Source: Prorocentrum cordatum
Taxonomy: Eukaryota; Sar; Dinophyceae; Prorocentrales; Prorocentraceae
Length of the DNA: 64,000 nucleotides
Assembly (NCBI GenBank): GCA_963575745.1
Contig: CAUYUJ010001484.1
Coordinates: 1-64,000 of the forward strand
Reading direction: 5' to 3'
Position numbers and translations under genes: made by a program. Shown here in pieces: positions 1 to 10,849 of the stretch. The notes beneath the pieces are model-generated. The model did not search any database. It was not told the origin of the DNA and saw only the letters and a program-made list of their open reading frames with translations. The first letter of the stretch is position 1. Each line of letters opens with the position of its first letter.

Positions 1-3000
1 GGAGTGCTGGGCCGGCATGGCGGCGGGCAAGCCCGGCTGGTCTGCTTTAAAGGAGGGCCGGTCCAAGCTCCTCCTGGCTGCCATCCCCCAGGGCACTCAC
101 ATCAATGGGGAGGTCGCCCATCGCATCGAACTATTCCGGACGGGTGCCTTCGGCGATTTGCTCAACCGCGTGGAGATGCAGGTTGCGAGTGCACGTGGAG
201 GTGGGCGCCGCCGGAGGCGCGGGACGCCTGGCGAGGAGGCCCAAGACCCAAGACAGGAGAAAAGCACAGGCCATTAGGCAGGCAGCGGAGGGCGCATACC
301 GGACGGCGGTGGGCACCATGACCAGCAACGTCGCCGACCTCAGCGCTGACAGCAACATGCATTGGGCTCGCGAGCTGCACCCGCCTGCGCGGGACCGTGC
401 TTCCGCGCTGGCCGCCCCCAGCCCGCAGGGGGGTGGACAGGCGCTGCAGGCAGCGCCCGACGGCGAGCCTGGCCACCCGCTCCGAGGCGTCCGGTTCGCT
501 GCGCAAAAGGCCCTGGGACCTTCAGGCTTACGCCCTGAGCATATCGCCGAGCTGCTCGGCGTTCGGAGGAGGCGGTTGGCGAATAAGCTGCTCGGCACGC
601 TAGGCCGCCTGCTTGACGCCATCGCGGGCGCTTTGCGAGGAGGCGCGCTGGATCACCCGATCCCGATCCATCTTCATAGAGAAGAAGGCTCCGCCTGGCC
701 AGGCCCAGCCTCCGAGGCCGCACGGGCACGCGCCCGGCCCGTTGAAGGTTGGCGAGGCCTTGCGTGCCGCTGCTGCGAAACGCACGCTGCGGGACTGCGA
801 GCGTCGTCTCCGGCCTAAGCTCCTGGAGATGAGGCAATGGGGAGTGGCCATCCCAGGTGGTGCCGAGGCGCTATGTCACTGGCGCTCCACGGTGGAGGAG
901 GCCGCCCGGGTGGGCGTTATCGAGCCCATCGTGGCGGCAGACTTCGACATGCAGAATTTCTTCAACAGCGTCGAGTGGCCGGCGATTCGGGAATCGATCG
1001 CCGAGCATTTCCAGGAAGCGGAGGCGACGGTCAACTGGGAGCAGCAACAGGTCGGCACCTTCGTCCTACCTGATGGTGCGGAGTTCCACTTTGACCGAGG
1101 CGCGGAGCAGGGTGAGCCCCTCGGGCCCATCAAGACCACGCTCCCGCTTGGCGACGCGAGGTGCCGCACAGACGTGGAGTTCGCAGCGTCTCACGGGCGC
1201 GGGGTGTGCGACGAGTGGTTCGTGGACGACGGCCAGTTGTTCTGCAGCCCGCGCCTGCTCGACCCGTGGCTCCGTCTTTTCGACGAGAGGATCGCGCGCC
1301 TCGGGGCGTCGCGTGGGCGCGGCGAGAACGTGAAGAGCGTGGTTCGCCTCATCTGCCGCCCGGGCCAGGAGGATTCGACGCAGGGTTGGGTGACAGACTA
1401 CGTCAGGAACACGTGCCGCGTGGCTGACACGAACAGCGCCACAGTCACGTAGGGCGTCACCTTCGGCACCGACGACGAGATCCAGAACGGCGTCCAGACG
1501 ACGTGTGAGAAAGTCGCCGCGGCCAGGCAAGCCATCTCCGAGATCGACCACGTAGGCACAGAGTTGGTCTTGACGAGGAGGTGCGCTGACGTGTCAAAGT
1601 TGTCCTATGCTCTACGGTGTGTCGGCGACAAGGTACATGGCGCACCAGCGGGAGCCTTCGACAGAGACCTCCGGAGCGCTGTCGAGGACGCACTGGGTGG
1701 GTCTCTGCCCGACGCGGCGTTGTGGCAGGCCTCCGCAGGGGTGGCGCATGGCGGCCTTGGTTTCCGGACGGCCCGCGAGGTCGCGCTGCCATCGTTCATC
1801 GGCAGCCGAGTGGCAGCGCGCCCGCTAGTACGGATCATGTTCGGCCACTTGGAAGAGGCTGCCCTCGGTCGCGCAGCGGACCTCCTGCGGCTGTACGACG
1901 CGCGCACACAGGCTGCGATCAACGCCTTCCTCACCACGATGCCGCCGGAGTGCGCGGACGAGATCCGGGACCACGTGCGGGACGGGTTCGAGAGCGCCGC
2001 CCTGACGTGGCAGCGGCTGCAGGACGGGGGGGGTGCCTCCCAGCGGGCGGATGATGGGTCCGAGCCCCGCGCAGACGCCATGCGAGCAATGGCGTCTCCC
2101 GCGGCCGGCCTGCTGCCCGACGCGGGCGCCGAGGACGACGAGCACCCCGATGCGCGGGGGGCTGCGCGCGGCCCCCGGGTGCAGAGACTGCTTACCGCAG
2201 TTGTTGACAGGTGCGTCGCCGCGGGCGTGAAACAGTACTACGAGGATGCAGAGGGCGGCTCCAGCCACGTGCGCCGCCTCGAGGACCTGGCCCACCCCGA
2301 CGTGGACCATGCGTGGCTGTGGTGCCTCTCCCACGCGCACGGGCGGGTGTTAGACAACGACGAGTTCGCGGAGGCCGTGCGGGTCCGCCTCGGAGCTGGG
2401 GGGCCAACGGATGCAGGCGTATGCGGTGCTTGCGGGCAGGTGGTGCTTGATTCCGGTGGCAGCCACGCTTCCTGCTGCGCTGTGGGCGAGGCCACTCGAG
2501 GCCACAACGCCGTGCGTGACCTGCTCTACGACTTCTCCTTGACAGCTGACGACACCACTGAGAAGGAGCCTCAGGGGTTGATCCCTTCCCGTCCAGCGCT
2601 TCGCCCCGCTGATGTGCTGTCTCCCGCGGTCCTGTCGGGCCGCGCGGCGGCGCTGGACGTAGGAATCACTTCCGTGGAGGCCGCGAGTGGCGGAGACGCT
2701 GCCGAGGCGATGCACCAGCGGAAAACAAGGGAACGAGAGCCTTTCGCGGACGAGCTGGCGTCCCAGAACATCGTCTACATGCCAGTGGTATGGACGAACT
2801 TCGGCCGCCCGCACCCAGGCGCGCTCACCGCGATCCGCGCGATCGCGAGGCGGGTCGCCAGGCGGCGCGGGCACGCGTCGCAGAAGGTCGTGCTGCGCCA
2901 GTTCTTACGCAACCTGGGCGCTGAGATCGCCAGGCGCGCGGCGCGCATGAGCCTGGCATGCTGGCCCGTGGCCGAGGAGGCGCCATCCGGCGAGGGGGGC

Positions 3001-3099
3001 AGGCCTCCCGGGCTCCAGCCCGGCGCCGCTGTGCGCGCCGCCCGCCGGCGCCCAGGGCATCCTGAAGTAGCGGTGGCGCCCGGTCGCTTGCTGCCCTGA
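1..3099 (+). pseudogene. Non-LTR retrotransposon ORF (RT + CCHC + restriction-like endonuclease), 5' partial, broken
   Basis: Reverse transcriptase of the R2/NeSL/CRE-like type. The RT motifs are visible: ADFDMQNFFNS (motif A, about 928-966), RGAEQGEPLGP (motif B, about 1099-1131) and FVDD (motif C, 1219-1230). Downstream in the same frame come a CCHC-like knuckle (Cys 2422 and 2431, His 2464, Cys 2473 or 2476), RGHN (2497-2508), and a PAD...LDVGIT pair of aspartates (2611 and 2656). This order matches the zinc knuckle plus restriction-like endonuclease that ends R2-class proteins. One in-frame TAG at 1450-1452 splits the 613-3099 frame, which is otherwise open throughout. The N-terminal part (GPSGLRPEH near 520-545) is in a different frame, so frameshifts lie near 230 and 640. 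The 5' end is outside the window. The RT call is firm; the endonuclease assignment is by motif order only. Confidence 0.85.
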
Positions 3100-3118
3100 G
3101 GGCTCCTCCCCCGCCGTT

Positions 3119-3171
3119 CCCCTCCTCCTCCTCCTCCTCCTCCTCCTCCTCCTCCTCCTCCTCCTCCTCCC
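3119..3171. repeat. (TCC)n microsatellite
   Basis: About 17 uninterrupted TCC triplets directly after the 3' end of the RT pseudogene. It could be the 3' tail of that element or an independent microsatellite. Confidence 0.95.
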
Positions 3172-3997
3172 CGTCCTCCCCGTGTCCTCGTTTAAGGCGC
3201 GGGCGCGCGCGTCTAACGGCGGGGCCGGGTGGCTCACACCCCGCCCGCGCCTCGCCCAGTGAGGTTTCGCCGCGCGTTGTGCGCAACGGTCATTTCCCTC
3301 CTTGTCCCCCCTCTTCCCTTCCTCGTCTCCTCTGCCTGTGTTTTCCTCGCTTCCCCAGCGAATTCGGCCAATCGGAATGCCATTTCTGGGTCGCACTGCG
3401 GACGCATCGATCCGATTTTGTTCGGTACCGGCCCATGCGTCTATTTTCGGGCGTACCGGCCTATATCCATCGAGCTTGGCGCCGCCGCTGTTCGTCCTCC
3501 TCCTCCTCCTCCTCCTCCTCCTCCTCCTCCTCCTCCTCCTCCTCCTTTTTTTTTTCTCCTCCTCTCATCCTTGACCTGTAGCTGCCAGTGTTCAGGGTAA
3601 GAGTGGGATTCCAGAGCATGGCCCAGTGACGGTGCTGCTGCGTATCACCTCTGTTTTCTTGGTGGTGCTTCCGTGGAGTAGCCTGGTTGCCCACTTTTAG
3701 GACATGCGAGTTCTTTGTAACATCGCCCTCTGCTTCTGCGCCTCAGGGTCCTTGATTTCTCTCCGCTGGAGTGGTGAAAGCCAGTGGCGGCTCGCGCCGC
3801 CTTCGCGTGCCTACGCCATGTATGCATGCTGTGCCAGTGGAGTTCTTTACTGCCGCGTCTTGAGGCCTCCACTGGAGCCGTCTCGGGCTGACGGAAGCAT
3901 GAAGATGGGCTCGCGAGTTCTGGTCGTGATTTCCCACGATGCCGGATTTCTTCGCGGCGTCGGATCTTAGGGTTCGGTGGAGGAAAAAAAGAAGAAA
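3172..3997. other. Intergenic stretch with a second (TCC)n tract
   Basis: No supportable gene. It holds a second TCC array at about 3494-3545, followed by a T-run and more pyrimidine. The remainder is unique GC-rich sequence without coding signs. Confidence 0.6.
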
Positions 3998-3998
3998 A

Positions 3999-4052
<54 letters not shown>

Positions 4053-4322
4053 GTGTGGTAGTAATCGCAGTCGTAGTCGTAGTAGTCGTAGTAGCCGTAG
4101 TAGTCGTAGTCGTAGTAGTAGTAGTAGTAGTAATAGTTAGTAGTTAGTAGTAGTAGTAATTAGTAGTGAAGTAGATGTGTAGTAGTGGTAGTAGTAGTAT
4201 AGTGTAGAACTAGTTAGTAGTAGTAGTAGTAGTAGGAGTAGTAGTAGTGTAGTAGTAGTTAGTATAGTAGTAGGGTAGTGGGTTAGTGTAGTCGTTAGTC
4301 GTAGTAGCTAGTAGTAGTAGTA

Positions 4323-4359
<37 letters not shown>

Positions 4360-4424
4360 CCAAAGTAGTTGCAGTAGTAGTAGTAGTAATCGTAGTAGTA
4401 ATCGTAGTAGTAGTAGTAGTAATC

Positions 4425-4482
<58 letters not shown>

Positions 4483-4591
4483 TGGTAGTGGTAGTGGTAC
4501 TAGTAGTAGCAGTAGTAGTAGTAGTACTACTAGCCGTAGTAGTGGTGGTAGTAGTAGTAGTAACACTACGAAGTGTTAGTAGTAGTAGTAC

Positions 4592-4626
<35 letters not shown>

Positions 4627-4635
4627 CTAGTAACA
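3998..4635. repeat. (TAG)n/(GTA)n microsatellite, imperfect, ~640 bp
   Basis: Long array of TAG/GTA triplets with interspersed CGTAG, TTAG and GGTAG variants. The reverse strand reads as artificial poly-Leu or poly-Thr ORFs, which I do not regard as genes. Confidence 0.95.
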
Positions 4636-6310
4636 GTAGTTTAATTCTTACGAGTACGACTACAAGGTTTGGTTTCCGTAGCCTTTCTCGTTATTGGTAT
4701 TCTTAGTATCACACATATAATGATTATCCTTTTTTCTTATTCAGAATACGATTGGTATAAATCGTATCGTTGAAATATGAGTGGTACACTGCATGTGTGG
4801 TGTTAATAGTATTCGCGTTGTGTTTCGTTTTTGTGGTGGCATTGTTCTTCGAACTATGAAGCTTATTATTGATGTCATTCGTACCCAATTATACATAGCG
4901 TTCGTATTAAAATTACTGCTAGTGTTATGAGTATGACTCGTCTTCTCAACTCCTACTCAGTGTCATTGTCATTTGTATTCGTGTTCTTGCTATGATTACT
5001 CGTAGCAATATTGTGATTCGCCTTCCGAATACTAGTAGTACGCTTCACGTGCAGCAAATCAGATTATCAATCGCCTTCTTGTTCGTCTCCCGATTGCTCT
5101 TCTTAGTATCGTCATTCCTGTTCTCAGCATTCATAATCGAACTGTTCTGAATATCAATGATAATAGTAATGATAGTAACGGTTGCATTGTTCGTCATCTA
5201 ATTAGTATTAGTAGTATCAGTGGTGTGTTTCTGATTGTTCACGATAGCATTACTACGAGTATCATTAGTTCCCTTCCTCTCGCTCGTATTGGTAAAGATC
5301 ATGATGACACTTGTCCTTCCCATTCGTTTCAAAGGTTTTCTTGTCAGTAGTAGTATTGTTCTTCCTTCTCGCCAATAACCATATTAATGTAGGGCGTAGT
5401 ACTCTTCTCACGATCCTTGATACTATTTCTTCCTGTTGTCACGATTGCTCGTACTATGGTTATTCGTCTTCTAAGTATGTATTGTTTCGTTGCTGTTGTT
5501 CGCGTTAATACTACCAAGAGAATTGGTATGTGTTTTCTTGTGATTATATGTTTGCTTCGCATTCTGATTATTCGTACATATCTGACAATTACTACTATTA
5601 TTATTATCATTCCCCGTCCTCTTATGACTATGCGTAATCTTCCCCATTAACCTTGTTGTCATTTTCTTCTTTGAACTATGTACAATGTGTTTCTTATCCG
5701 TCTCGCTGATAATATTATTGGTTGTCGGTGGATCCCTGTCTTAATACTACTCTTGTTGTTCGTTGTATTATTCGGAGTCTTCCTTTTTGTCCCTCATGGT
5801 AGTATGCTTATTCTGTGTATCATTAAGTTTCTCCTTGCTTAATTTGTATTCGTAGGTATTCCCCTTAATCGTATCAGTACTTGTTTCGTATTCAAATTGA
5901 AGTATTCGTGTTCGTCATAGGTTTCTTCTTCGTCTTGTTTATTCTCGTCGCGTTACCATTCAAATTATTATTATCATCATTCGGATCAGTATTACTCTTC
6001 TGATTAGTGTTGTTCTTTATGCTACTCGCATTGTCTTATGAATATCCGTATGCGTATTACTCTTGTTAATATGATTCGTTTGCTTCGGCTGTTTTTTCAT
6101 ATTCTTATTACTTGTTCCTCTAACATGATTCGTCGCTTGAATATTGATATTATGTTCCTGGTTCTTCTTCGTACTATCGATATTATTATGTTCAGCGTGA
6201 TGCGTCTTATTATCACTCGTTGTCTTCTCACTCATAATATTGTTGTCGTGTGTATTCGTTTTCGCTACTCCTTATCCGTCCTATGATGGATATGCTTCCT
6301 CTTCTGTTAC
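4636..6310. other. Degenerate AT-rich low-complexity tract with triplet texture
   Basis: About 1.7 kb made mostly of ATT, CTT, GTT, CGT and TAT words, with far lower GC than its surroundings. Only short ORFs (under 90 codons) with low-complexity products occur. It directly follows the TAG array and ends sharply near 6310, where normal GC-rich sequence resumes. It looks like a very old, mutated microsatellite. Confidence 0.6.
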
Positions 6311-6484
6311 ATAGAAAATGTAACCACTAAATCCGACATCGCACCCGCGGAGGAAAACTGGAGACACCACAACACAAATCCGAACGAGATTCAAACCCGC
6401 ATCAACTTGATTGTATCCCCCCGCTTGTTTTTCAGGCGCGTGGGCGCATCAGCTGAAGGCATCCTGTCCGGGCCAACTACGGGG

Positions 6485-7102
6485 AAATCGTCCCGAAGGT
6501 GGACGTTTTGGCTCTCGGACTCGCGTGTTTTCCAAGAGTCGGCATACCACATCTTGCCTTCATTACCCGCGACGCACATTGGAGAGTTGCCGCCCGAGAC
6601 GTCCTCGCAAAAAACAAAAAAATCAGCACCGTTGTTTCGGAACCGTTGTGGGCCACACCAGAATCGCCAACCAGGGGAAACCCCCCTCGTCGAACGTTGC
6701 ACCGGACGCCAGATCGTGCTGCAGCATGCTGGGAGGGGGCGCCCTACATCCTTGTGCTGGTTTGGCGGCGGGCCCAGCGCAGAAACCCATTGCGGAGGCA
6801 CTCGGGACGCGCGACGACAGCCCATGCGCCGTGCGTTGGGCCAGGAGACGCAGACCGAAAATGCACTGGGCGATTTGGTTCCCGGAGTCGCTTCGTGTCA
6901 CAGAGCCGACATCCCACATCTTACCTTCATCACTTACCCGCGGCGCACATTCGGGACTTACCCCTCGAAACGTCCTCGCAGCAAAAAACGCGCCATGAAA
7001 TTGGAACCGTGGTGGGCCACGCCTGAACCCGCCAACCAGAAAAAAACACCCCCTCGTCTAGCGTTGCACTGCACGCCAGATCGTGCTCAAGCATGCTGTT
7101 AA
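6485..7102 (+). repeat. Diverged tandem duplication, 367-bp offset
   Basis: Segment 6485-6735 recurs at 6852-7102. Shared landmarks are CCACATCTTRCCTTCAT (6548 and 6915), GTCCTCGCA, GTGGGCCACRCC and GCCAGATCGTGCT (ending 6720 and 7087). The two halves are clearly homologous but differ by many substitutions and small indels. I see no conserved ORF. Confidence 0.75.
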
Positions 7103-8184
7103 AAATTAGCCAGACGAAGGACCAAACCATATGCAGGTGTGAGTACCGCAATTGTGATTCCCTTTTTCGGTGGTGATCCCTATGGGGCAACGAACCGTGC
7201 TAGTGGTGTGCCGAAATGAATGCCGTGGTACACAACGCGAACGAGAACGATTGATCTGAGTACGTAGGGAGACTGAGCGCGGGTGAATCTGAGCGCGAGT
7301 GCGTCTGAGTGTGAATGAAACTGCGTGCGAGCGACTCTACGTGCATGAATGCGAGTATGCCAATGCATGGTGCAATTGTATATGAATGCTAATAGTTTGT
7401 GAATGACTGCCTCTGGGTGCTCGTGACGCTGGGCGTGGCCGCCGCAAGGAGCTTCCCCGGGACTCCCCGACGGCATCGCCCGCGCGCCGCGGCGCCACCG
7501 CGAGGATCGCGCCCGCTTCCTCCCCTTCTTTTACTCCCTCTTTGCCCGCGCACTCAAAAGTCCAAAGCTGCGGGCGCAGCGCAGCGCGGAGTCCCAGCGA
7601 CGCGCGCAGGTCGCCCCCGAGGGGTCCCAGCGACGCGCGCGGGTCGTCCGTTGCGCGCAGCAAAGAGAGCTAGCTGGCTGGCTGATAGCGGGCAGGGCTC
7701 TTGGCGCTGGCCAGAGCGACGACGGGCGAGAGAGGCGCGGAACTCCGACGGCCTCCGACGGAGGTGTACTGACGGCGAGCGGGCCCCCCCCTCTTCTCTA
7801 TGCGCTGTCTTTACGCGGCAAAGCTTGGGGGAGTGCCGCAAGGGATGAGCCGAGCCAGGATCGCGCCGAGGGGGGAGAGGGGCCTGGCCCCCCCGCCCCT
7901 GGCGCGACCCTGCGAAGCTGGCGCTGGCCTGCGCGACGCGTGGGTCGCCCTCTTTGCGCCGCACACAGCGCGATTCGACCCCGCTTTTACTCCTGCGCGG
8001 TAGCAAATCCTGTGATGCTCACCGAGAGGAGAGGTGCGGGTGGGTGGGCAGAATAACACGCGCTTTCGCCGCGTTCGCAAAGCGCACGTTCCGCGGGGGG
8101 GGGGGGGCCGCGGCCTGCGCGCGCTCTCTCTGGGGAAGCGCCGAGCGCGCGCGGTTCCTCCCGCTCCGCCGTCAGCCCCCTATG
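7103..8184. other. GC-rich intergenic region, no supported gene
   Basis: Contains short direct repeats (GGTCCCAGCGACGCGCGC twice, about 7587-7650) and a G-run at 8094-8108. The open frames here are Arg/Ala/Pro-rich, overlap on both strands and show no domain. Confidence 0.5.
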
Positions 8185-8405
8185 CCCTAGCCTTACATAG
8201 TTCTGAGCCCGCTCAGTTCTGCAAAACTACTGGAAAGCTGAAAATACCCCAAAAATACTCCCAGAATACACTTTGGACACTTATGTTAAAATACTCCAAA
8301 AATACTTTTGGAATTATCAAAAAATCCTTTTGTAAAACTCAATTATCTGATCGATGCACCAGGGCCGCATCTACTCATGATAGCGGTACACGGCATAGCA
8401 CGGCC
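8185..8405 (-). repeat. Family A fragment (5' AT-rich part), inverted
   Basis: Reverse complement of about 42,068-42,285. Shared text includes GATCGATGCACCAGGGCC, CAAAAATACTTTTGGAATTATC, CTCCCAGAATRCACTTTGGACACTTATGTTAA (in parts) and GTTCTGCAAAA. This is near-identical sequence 34 kb away in opposite orientation, with a more diverged relative at about 22,270-22,465. The copy lacks the family A ORF. Confidence 0.9.
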
Positions 8406-9511
8406 TAGCCTAGAACAGCACAGCATGATAACGTGACCGCGCCAACACCACATAACACAACATCATACCCCGTTGTCTCTATCAGAAACATAACTTAGCA
8501 CACGTACAACCTTGTGACGTGTGATAACCGCTGGGTGTTTAAATGAAATAACAAGTGATTGCGGCAATGCGAACAACGTGTTTGAACACCAGAAAAACGA
8601 AACATTGTGCGCGCATTCTAGGATTGTTGCATTACCTACGCGATATCGAGTTTAAGATGGGGGTGGCGGGCGGCGGGGGGAACCGTGAATCTATTAGTTC
8701 GCGTTCCCTTATACCCCTGGCCGCCCCTGGTCCCTGGTCCTTGTCATGCTCCTACCCATTCCTTCCCATGGCTGGCCTGTCATAATCATGTTCCTACTCC
8801 GCCCTAAGGCTCCCGAGACGCCCCTTTTTGTTCCTGGCCCGACTCTGATGTATTGAGGCCAAGACTGCCTTTAGAGCAATGTCCAACGGGGCCGCGCGCG
8901 GCGGGGGGGGCGAAAGCCCTGCTCCTAGCCAGCCTACAGATATGAGCTAACTCGGCAGATGCCTCGATACTCCGAGGGGCCGCGCGCGGCGGCGAGGGCG
9001 AGAGCCCTACACCCTAACTCAAACGGGGCCGCGCGCGGCGGAGGAACGGGGCGACAGCCCGCAGCACCGCGGACCACGGCGGTTGCGGCGAAAGCCATAA
9101 CCAAGACATGAGCCGCCGATTGCTCCAGACTTGCCCTCGTTTATACTCGTTCGCGCTTGTTTTGCCCACGGTCCGACTCACTCGCACCCAGACCCACTGG
9201 CGCTAGGACCCACTTACACGCTGACCCACCCGCGCTCCGACCCAACCATATGCAGGCACCTCACCACCACACGGCTCACACTCAGACCCGCGCACTGGAT
9301 TCACGCTCAGACGCACCCCAAGAGGAAGCCGCCAGGGGGGGGGTCACTCGCCCGTTCGAGGCCAAGTGGCGGCGATGTATCGAGCGAGGCGCCCATTTGA
9401 TGTTAAGTGACCGCGTCTGCATTGAAAGCATGCCGTTGGGACCTGAACGATGGGAGAAGCACGAGTGCGAGAATGACGGCCACCAGGGAGAGTGGCTGCG
9501 TAGAGGTATGA
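8406..9511. other. Intergenic region with short GC-rich repeats
   Basis: No supported gene. GGGGCCGCGCGCGGCGG recurs at about 8887, 8979 and 9024, each followed by a GCGA(A/G)AGCCC-like word, as a loose 45-90-bp-spaced repeat. It also contains CATAGCA-like words similar to those beside family A copies. Confidence 0.5.
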
Positions 9512-10383
9512 ACCCGCCAGCCCATTGGGCGACAGGCCGTCTAACGATGCTCTTCTTTCCTATTCCGCAACCCCTTCTTCCCCTTCGGTAAGGGGTTTAC
9601 CCCTCCCCCTACCCCCTCCCCTGGACCTGGACGGGGTCCCCTCGAGGGGCTGGGGCGCCCAAGATGGTCCAAGATTGCTATAAGAGGGCCTCCGATGCTC
9701 CAAGATTGCCCAAGATTGCTCAATGCAGTGCAAGGTCGCTCAAGATGAGCTACATCATGCTTCCAAGATGCCTCGCGAGGGCCACAAGACGGCTGCAGGT
9801 GCTCTTGGAGACCCCTCGGGACCTCCCCGAGATGCCGAAACCTGTCAAAAACATAAACCAAATAATGAGTTTTGCTTTCTCGCAGTCTCTCTTCCGATGC
9901 GGTTCTGATGCCTCAAGATGGCGCAAATATGGCAAAATAATGCCCTGAGAAGGGCACAAGAAACCCTCGAGACGGCCCCAAGAGCGCCCAACAGCGCCCC
10001 AAGAGAGACCCAAGAGCGCCCCAAGAGGCTATCTCGATGTTCCTCCAGATGGGGGGGGGGGGGGCACCATGGGAGGACCCCCCTCCCATCATTTCACCTA
10101 CGCACTCCACGGCGGCCCCAAGAGACCCTCCAGGGCTCCCGAGAAGCCCCCAAGAGAGCCCCAAGATTGCCTCAAGAGGGCACCAATCCCCCACCACAAA
10201 AAAAGCACCGATAGTGGCCCAAGACAATCCAAAGGAGCTCAGAGAGCACTCCAACACCCTGACCACCCTCCTCTCCTTGCCATTGTTGGTTCGCTATGTG
10301 TGCCCATTCTTGCCTTTTCCCGTCAGCACATGGGCAGTGCTTCTGAATGGGCTGGCGGGGTTACGCGAAGCGTCAAGAATTAC
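9512..10383 (+). repeat. Family B dispersed repeat, copy 1
   Basis: Starts at CCCGCCAGCCCATTGGGCGACAGG and ends at GTTACGCGAAGCGTCAAGAAT; the same start and end words bound a copy at 32,867-33,787 in the same orientation. The body is a degenerate array of CCAAGAG/CCAAGATTGC words, with internal landmarks CCTGGACCTGGACGGGG and CTCTTCCGATGCG. No ORF is conserved between copies, so it is probably a non-coding mobile or satellite-derived element. Confidence 0.85.
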
Positions 10384-10849
10384 GGTTAGACAGGGGCGGT
10401 GAGATGAGAAGGATGAGTGACGAGGGATGCCGAGAGGAAAATCAGGAATAGGATAAGGAGGGCGGGCACGATGAATAGGCCAGAAGAGGGGAAACGGAGG
10501 ACTGTGAGTAAGGATCGAAGGGCGGTGGCGCGAACGCCGATGACGGCGCGGCAGTCGTTCATTCCCCATGCGCGCTAGATGCGTAGCACCCCCAGGTAGC
10601 CCCTGGGCGGGTCAACATACCAGAACTCGTTCTGGTTTTCAAACAAAACAAGCCAGATGCACATGGGCGAGAGCTGCGTTTATCGAGCCTTCCCGTCCCC
10701 CGCTTGTCGTTGCATCCCTCAGTGCGCTTCTCATTCTCGCCCTCCTACTCGTCATCCGTCTCGTCCCTCCCACCCGATATCTGGCTGGACGCGTCGCAGC
10801 CGAGAACAACGCCATCGCGTTCCGAACAGCTGCGTGAACGGCTCACGGC
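10384..10849. other. Intergenic stretch 3' of the 1086-residue gene
   Basis: I see no repeats or coding signal. It probably contains the 3' UTR of the minus-strand gene that ends at 10,850. Confidence 0.4.

Noticed and set aside
3998-4710. Poly-Leu and poly-Val ORFs in the TAG array
   Set aside because: Pure microsatellite translation, no flanking coding sequence.
6375-6410. tRNA T-arm-like word (GATTCAAACCCGC)
   Set aside because: No acceptor stem, anticodon arm or D-arm could be paired around it.
7399-7848. 149-codon plus-strand ORF
   Set aside because: Ala/Arg/Pro-rich product, equal-length overlapping frames on the other strand, no domain, contains direct repeats.
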